A DNA stretch of 64,000 bases from Bryopsis sp. KO-2023 (lineage: Eukaryota; Chlorophyta; Ulvophyceae; Bryopsidales; Bryopsidaceae). The DNA lies in contig BSYQ01000011.1 of assembly GCA_030272585.1 (NCBI GenBank), forward strand, positions 2,480,001-2,544,000. The letters are read 5' to 3'. Below are positions 59,731 to 64,000 of the stretch, piece after piece (positions within the stretch are counted from its first letter, which is position 1; each line of letters opens with the position of its first letter). The notes beneath the pieces are model-generated. The model saw nothing but the letters and a program-made list of their open reading frames with translations. It made no database searches and was not told the origin of the DNA. The translations under genes were made by a program, and so were the position numbers.

Positions 59731-60555
59731 ATGGACGAGAAAAAGCGACGCCTTCCCCCCACCATTCCACATGAGAATTTACCCCCCTCCCCGGAAAAAT
59801 TCCGAGCCGCGGCGGTGTCGTGGACGGGGGGTAAGGATTCAGCTCTGGCCATGCATTTAGCGCAGTCTCAAAATTTCGATGTAAGGGCCTTGGTGACGTT
59901 CGTGCCAGCGCCAGAAAACGGAATCAGAAAGGAATTCAAAGCGCATCCAGTGCCCATGATGAAATTGCAAAGTCAGGCACTGGGCATTCAGCACCTGGAG
60001 GTAACAATCCTTCCTCAAAATGGGGACTACAAGGCTGCTTATGTAGAAGGATTGAATCAAGTGAGGGGGGGAAGCCTGGGGTGCGGCACCGTGGTTTCGG
60101 GGGATATCGATTTTGTGGGGACGATGCGAGATAACTGGCTGAGGATGTGTGCCTTGGGGTGTGAAAACGAACTGAGGATTTTGACTCCGATCTGGCACTG
60201 GGAAAGAATCAAAGTGCTGAACAAGTTGATTGAAGATGGCTTTCTGGTGATTTTTTCGTGCGTGAAGGAGCCCTGGTTTGGGAAGGAATGGTTGGGCAGG
60301 GTTCTGGATGATAAAGCTGTGGTGGATTTGATGGAAATCGAGGGGAGATGCATGGGGTTTGATCTGGCTGGGGAAAATGGGGAATATCACACCATGACGC
60401 TGGATGGACCAGGGTTCAGCCAAAGGGTGATCATCGAGAGCAGTTCGAAGGAAATCGTACCGAGGTCGGAAAGGGGGGTTGCTGTCGATGATAAGGATGT
60501 GTATGATTGGTGGTTTTTAAAAATAGAAAAATGTAGATTGGAGGCCAAGGCTTGA
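59731..60555 (+). CDS. DUF71/DPH6-type ATP pyrophosphatase (diphthine-ammonia ligase-like), intronless
   Basis: Single exon of 274 residues. The PP-loop motif WTGGKDSALA (residues about 34-43) binds ATP, and GENGEYHTMTLDGP near residue 217 is the second family signature. DPH6 uses ATP and ammonia to amidate diphthine on elongation factor 2. However, the sequence around the middle (GTVVSGDIDFVGTMRDNW, LTPIWHW) and the ENGEYHT form look closer to bacterial DUF71 proteins, whose substrates differ. I therefore do not assign a gene symbol. The frame is open upstream to an ATG at 59566, and the added 55 residues are basic and could be a targeting peptide. No intron, unlike every other recognised host gene here. 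Confidence 0.8.
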   Translation: MDEKKRRLPPTIPHENLPPSPEKFRAAAVSWTGGKDSALAMHLAQSQNFDVRALVTFVPAPENGIRKEFKAHPVPMMKLQSQALGIQHLEVTILPQNGDYKAAYVEGLNQVRGGSLGCGTVVSGDIDFVGTMRDNWLRMCALGCENELRILTPIWHWERIKVLNKLIEDGFLVIFSCVKEPWFGKEWLGRVLDDKAVVDLMEIEGRCMGFDLAGENGEYHTMTLDGPGFSQRVIIESSSKEIVPRSERGVAVDDKDVYDWWFLKIEKCRLEAKA

Positions 60556-60589
60556 TCTTCTTGCTTGCATGTTCCCCCCCCCCCCCCCA

Positions 60590-60622
<33 letters not shown>
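60590..60622. repeat. Compound (AT)n(GT)n microsatellite
   Basis: Eight AT units pass directly into about nine GT units, next to a 15-base C-run just after the DUF71 gene stop. Confidence 0.95.
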
Positions 60623-60623
<1 letters not shown>

Positions 60624-60692
60624 CCTTGGAGCTTTCCAGGAAGTAGGGGGTGCATAAAATTAAAAAGAAGTGTTGATGCTCATGCACCATCG

Positions 60693-60718
60693 ATCCATCA
60701 TTGCCTGAGGAGCCACCC
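60693..60718 (-). mobile_element. SINE-like repeat copy
   Basis: On the minus strand GGTGGCTCCTCAGGCAATG is followed by ATGGATCGATGG, a degraded tail. It shares the 15-base core with the copies at 18682, 27461 and 29534. Confidence 0.6.
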
Positions 60719-61385
60719 TTGCTTTTGTTCTTTCTCAATTGAACAGCAAAACAATCGATCACCCACCACACAAAATCTCTGTGTGTTGTTTTCTTTCATC
60801 AAGAGAGAATGTTGCGTGCTCTTCTCTGACAAGCACAGTTGATGATGTGGGTTCCAGCAAATTAAAGAATTTTATGAAACTGGGCGCTGGAAGTTGTCCT
60901 TTGCTTGGCAAGAAGTACTTTGTATATATTCTGGATTAATCCAGGTCCCTGCTGTGTGAAGGCTGGCAGCACCCCTTGTGCAATTCTCGACAGCACCTCA
61001 ATGATTCACAATGGCAGTTGGATAAAAAGCAGCGCTGTGTGCATCTCGACTGGCATCCCTCCTTGATGTGACCGACGCCGACGGCCAGGTTGAGCCAGAG
61101 GGGCACCCCATTACGAGTTGGGGGGGTTGGCCATGTTGGGGTTCGCCAGATTCACGCTTTCCACTGAGCGGTGATCACCCTTTCGATTGTGCCCAGGCGA
61201 CCACTCGATTTTTCCACCGTCTCGATCTGTCCTCAAGACTCTGTGGGCGGGGGCGGTGGGGCTGTTGGGGTTGGGTTTTTTTCCATTGGTCGCATTCGCG
61301 TCCGCATCGTGATTCGATTGAAGCGTGTTGAAGGAAAGGGATTTGCAGCGTGTTGGCTGAGAATCGCGGCGGCCTCGCTGAAAAA

Positions 61386-63878
61386 ATGGTGAGTAAATTA
61401 CACAAATGGCCAGCTAAGATTCATCCAATTGATAGCTTGTGAATTATTACGATATGAATCTTTTTGGTTTTTTGGGGGGAGAAGGGGGCTGAAATAACAT
61501 GTTCAAAATTTCAATCTTTCCTTGCCCTTATGAAGCCTCAATTAAACATTTGGATTTCCTGGCAAAAATTGCTTTGACGTTGAATGTCAGGGAGCCAGCT
61601 TTTGGATTCAAACGGAGGCTCTTGTTCGAAAAAATGCAATATATCAAAAGCGGAGGAAATTTGCAAATGCGTGCCTGGTGCTGACTCCTTTGCTTCTTTT
61701 GGGGCTGGTGTTTGGTTTGCAAAAAATGTCTGAAACAGTTGTGGGTGGAGAAGAAAGCAAGGTGAATCCAACCCCCCCCCCCAAAAAAAAAAAAAAGAAG
61801 CAAAACAAAACCAATGGGTGTATTTAATCAGAAAGTTGTTCTTCTTCTCACATTTTTAGACTGGGGATGTTTTTTCTTTTCTTTTCTTAGCATCGGTGGG
61901 GGCACATTTCAGATGCATGAAAAATTATCTAACTTTTCTTCGATTTTTTTCCTTGGGAAAACTCGACAGTGCATTTCATGTTCTAAAATCCGTTGCTTGT
62001 GATTTGCTTGGTTGTTTTTTCCAGTCAGACAATCCCAAGTGATCCTTTTTCTCTTATGGGTAAAAAAAAAATGACATTTTTTTTTTTTAATATTCTCTTT
62101 AATCATTATTTTTTGAACATATTCTGTCTGGAAAAAAATTTGCATGCACAGTGTGGATGCATGTGCGTCATGTGCTGCGGATCAGTTGCGGGAAGCTGCA
62201 GAGAAGCTGGTCCAGATTCTCAATGCGAAAGCAATGAGATATGTGCAAAGAGAGACAAGAGTGTGTGCAGCCTGAAATACTCAACAGACGAGCAGTCCAT
62301 ATTTTGTCCGATTGAGCATCCCTCCTCCTGGCCGCCGATGCTCAAGGTTGAGCGACATTCAACAATAGTTTCAAAACCTTTTTTTTTAAATCCATGTGGA
62401 CTATTAATTGTCATTAGTTTTGTACCAAAGAAATAAATTCGACGAATAAATCAACGGAATAAAATTGAAACAAAAAAAAAATCAAAAGAAATTAATAGAT
62501 CCTGGATGAAATTGCAGCGTTTTTGCTTCTTTTTCTTTTTTTTTTTTTTGCATACTGTATGTTTTTTACTCTTTTATAATGAGATTGATATGGGAGAACG
62601 ACAGTGAGATTCAAACACGAGCACAGGGATTCAAGGGTTTTTTTGTTTTAGAATGACAGCCCCATATCAGGTATTTGCGTAGTGAACGGGCTGCATGGTG
62701 CTTCCATCCTCAGTATAAAAAATATGTATTTAAAAAAAAACAAAAAAAACACCACCCAGTAACATAGATGTTTTTTTTTTTTGAATGCGAAAGGTCAGGG
62801 TGAACGACAAGATGCAGTGGGGTCAGCAAGGGGAAAAAACTGGGGTGGGATTTTTGTACACAGGTGATGATTTGGCTGTGGCGGATTCGATCATGAGTCC
62901 GGAATTGGAACGCACCGGTTCGTTGGATTTGGAGAATTTTGCATCTGCTCAAAAATTTGGGGATGCATCCATGGAGTTTATCAACAAGGTGATTTTTAAT
63001 CTTTCGCTTTTTTTTCATTTTTTGTTCAACTTTTTTCATCTTCTTTTTTGTTGTTTGATCCGGTCGCACATGAGAAGTCGATTAATCTGCAACTATGTCA
63101 GGGTTTTTCAATTTTCCTGAAATGAGGTTGAGTTTTTGAAGGGTGGTGGAAACAATTTAGGAGTGGATCATATCGTTGTTGTTTTTTTTTCCCCTCGTCT
63201 TATTTTTCGCAAATGTGCGTTTTTATTTTGAGGTTGAAGTTCGAATGCTTTATAGGGCGATCTGGTGCTTCGAGGGGAGGCCTTGGCGGAATTTGGATTG
63301 CGCATTGTGACTAGGTCGAATCCTTATTTACCGACTTATGTGGACGAAGCTATGTTTCAGTTGGGGGTATGTTACACCCACATGAATCCCCCCCAAAAAA
63401 ACACACACACACGCACATTTTCTTCCGAAACAATCGAAAGCTTTGGATTTGTAAACACCTCACCTGGTCTGGCATGAGCGCTATAAGAAAAAAAAAGAAA
63501 GAAACGAAGCACAAAAATGGAGAGAAAAAAAAAATACATTGAAAACGCCATGGTTTACTTAATATTGTTAAATTTTTTGAATGTTGTTGAAAGAACTTTT
63601 TCGTTTAAGAGCATGTATTCTTAGGGGGATTTTTTTTTTTTTTTCAGTATCGCAGCACATTTTTGTCGGCAAACTGCACCGCGCTCGGTGCAATGACATC
63701 GCTGATCCAAAAACTGGCTGGAGGATTGGACGGCCTTTTGGGGTCTGTTGGGGGTGGCACTGCTTTCAACTCCTCCAAAATGATTCACAATGGATCAATA
63801 GTGTGCACAGAAATAGTTCCTAAACTGAGGCCCTCTGTTGAAGAACTCACCGACACCATATTTTGCAATTTCCCTGAG
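61386..63878 (+). CDS. ABC transporter, subfamily A (ABCA), N-terminal part; continues beyond window
   Basis: Exons in phase so far: 61386-61388 (ATG only), 61591-61761, 62152-62346, 62794-62988, 63256-63366, 63648-63878, then a donor at 63879. The start FWIQTEALVRKNAIYQKRRK followed by a transmembrane helix (ACLVLTPLLLLGLVFGL) is how plant-type ABCA transporters begin. The next part is a luminal or extracellular Cys-rich loop (CGCMCVMCCG) and FCPIEHPSSWPPMLK, matching the CAIPxPxxWPPLLQ region of plant ABCA proteins. The remaining exons encode the long loop before helix 2. ABCA proteins move lipids across membranes using ATP; the ATP-binding domains lie outside the window. The initiator ATG forms the very end of exon 1, giving M-GASFW after splicing. 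Confidence 0.78.
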
Positions 63879-63943
63879 GTGACTTGAGACCATTGAATTA
63901 TGCTTTGCTCTCTATGTATTGCGAAATGAAGTCTAGATGTATG

Positions 63944-63946
<3 letters not shown>

Positions 63947-63975
<29 letters not shown>
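63947..63975. repeat. (AT)n microsatellite
   Basis: About 14 AT units in the intron after the last visible ABCA exon. Confidence 0.95.
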
Positions 63976-63978
<3 letters not shown>

Positions 63979-64000
63979 TTATTATTACTTATTTTTTTTT

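Larger units (their letters stand above)
60556..61385. other. Intergenic with microsatellites and probable 5' UTR of ABCA gene
   Basis: Contains a C-run (60574-60588), (AT)n then (GT)n at 60590-60622, and a SINE-like copy at 60693-60718. A more GC-rich stretch at about 61060-61385 probably belongs to the first exon of the following gene. Confidence 0.5.

Noticed and set aside
62152-62242. Alternative ABCA exon reading VDACASCAADQLREA
   Set aside because: It requires a phase the upstream exon does not supply. The phase-0 reading gives the Cys-rich loop and FCPIEHPSSWPP block expected in ABCA.

Overview
The window is eukaryotic nuclear DNA. Protein-coding genes are split by GT-AG introns with long pyrimidine tracts, spacers are AT-rich and full of homopolymer runs, and several transposon classes are present. 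A homologue of the ciliary dynein packaging factor DNAAF9/Shulin implies that the organism makes motile flagella at some stage. The other genes are an ABCA transporter of the plant/algal type, a bacterial-type (organellar) tryptophanyl-tRNA synthetase, a mitochondrial threonine-catabolism enzyme and a kinesin-14 with a VHS-GAT head. Together these suit a flagellated protist or alga, perhaps a stramenopile. The lineage is my inference and is weak.

Region 1 (1-15.5 kb) is a three-level transposon nest. Element A is a minus-strand Ty3/gypsy chromovirus-type retrotransposon that runs off the left edge. It is split by element B, a plus-strand Ty3/gypsy element (3500-12808) with two apparently identical 227-bp LTRs and a 5-bp target duplication. 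Element B is in turn split by a 1,129-bp palindromic DNA element (9593-10721) with 11-bp terminal inverted repeats, an 8-bp target duplication, dense GATCGG repeats and two tRNA-derived blocks in inverted orientation.

Region 2 (15.5-23.5 kb) holds small foldback repeats, part of a four-helix membrane-protein gene (minus), and a three-exon gene (minus) for a secreted protein with four 40-residue DPATGQ repeats.

Region 3 (23.5-35.1 kb) has two plus-strand genes: DNAAF9/Shulin (13 exons recognised) and 2-amino-3-ketobutyrate CoA ligase (7 exons). Intron 4 of the latter carries a complete non-autonomous hAT-like element.

Region 4 (35.1-51.5 kb) is a low-complexity spacer followed by a 20-exon minus-strand gene. 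I could join its exons in phase into a 1,012-residue VHS-GAT-coiled-coil-kinesin-14 protein. This is the most unusual gene here, because it places a cargo-adaptor head of the TOM1/GGA type on a C-terminal motor.

Region 5 (52.5-64 kb) has a tail-anchored TPR protein (plus), TrpRS (minus), a divergently transcribed intronless DUF71/DPH6-like ATP pyrophosphatase (plus), and the 5' part of an ABCA transporter (plus) that runs off the right edge.

A dispersed SINE-like repeat (core GTGGCTCCTCAGGCAAC plus a microsatellite tail) occurs at least five times. One copy has a clear 13-bp target duplication. Exon models were built by eye from splice signals, codon phase and recognised protein families; no search was run.
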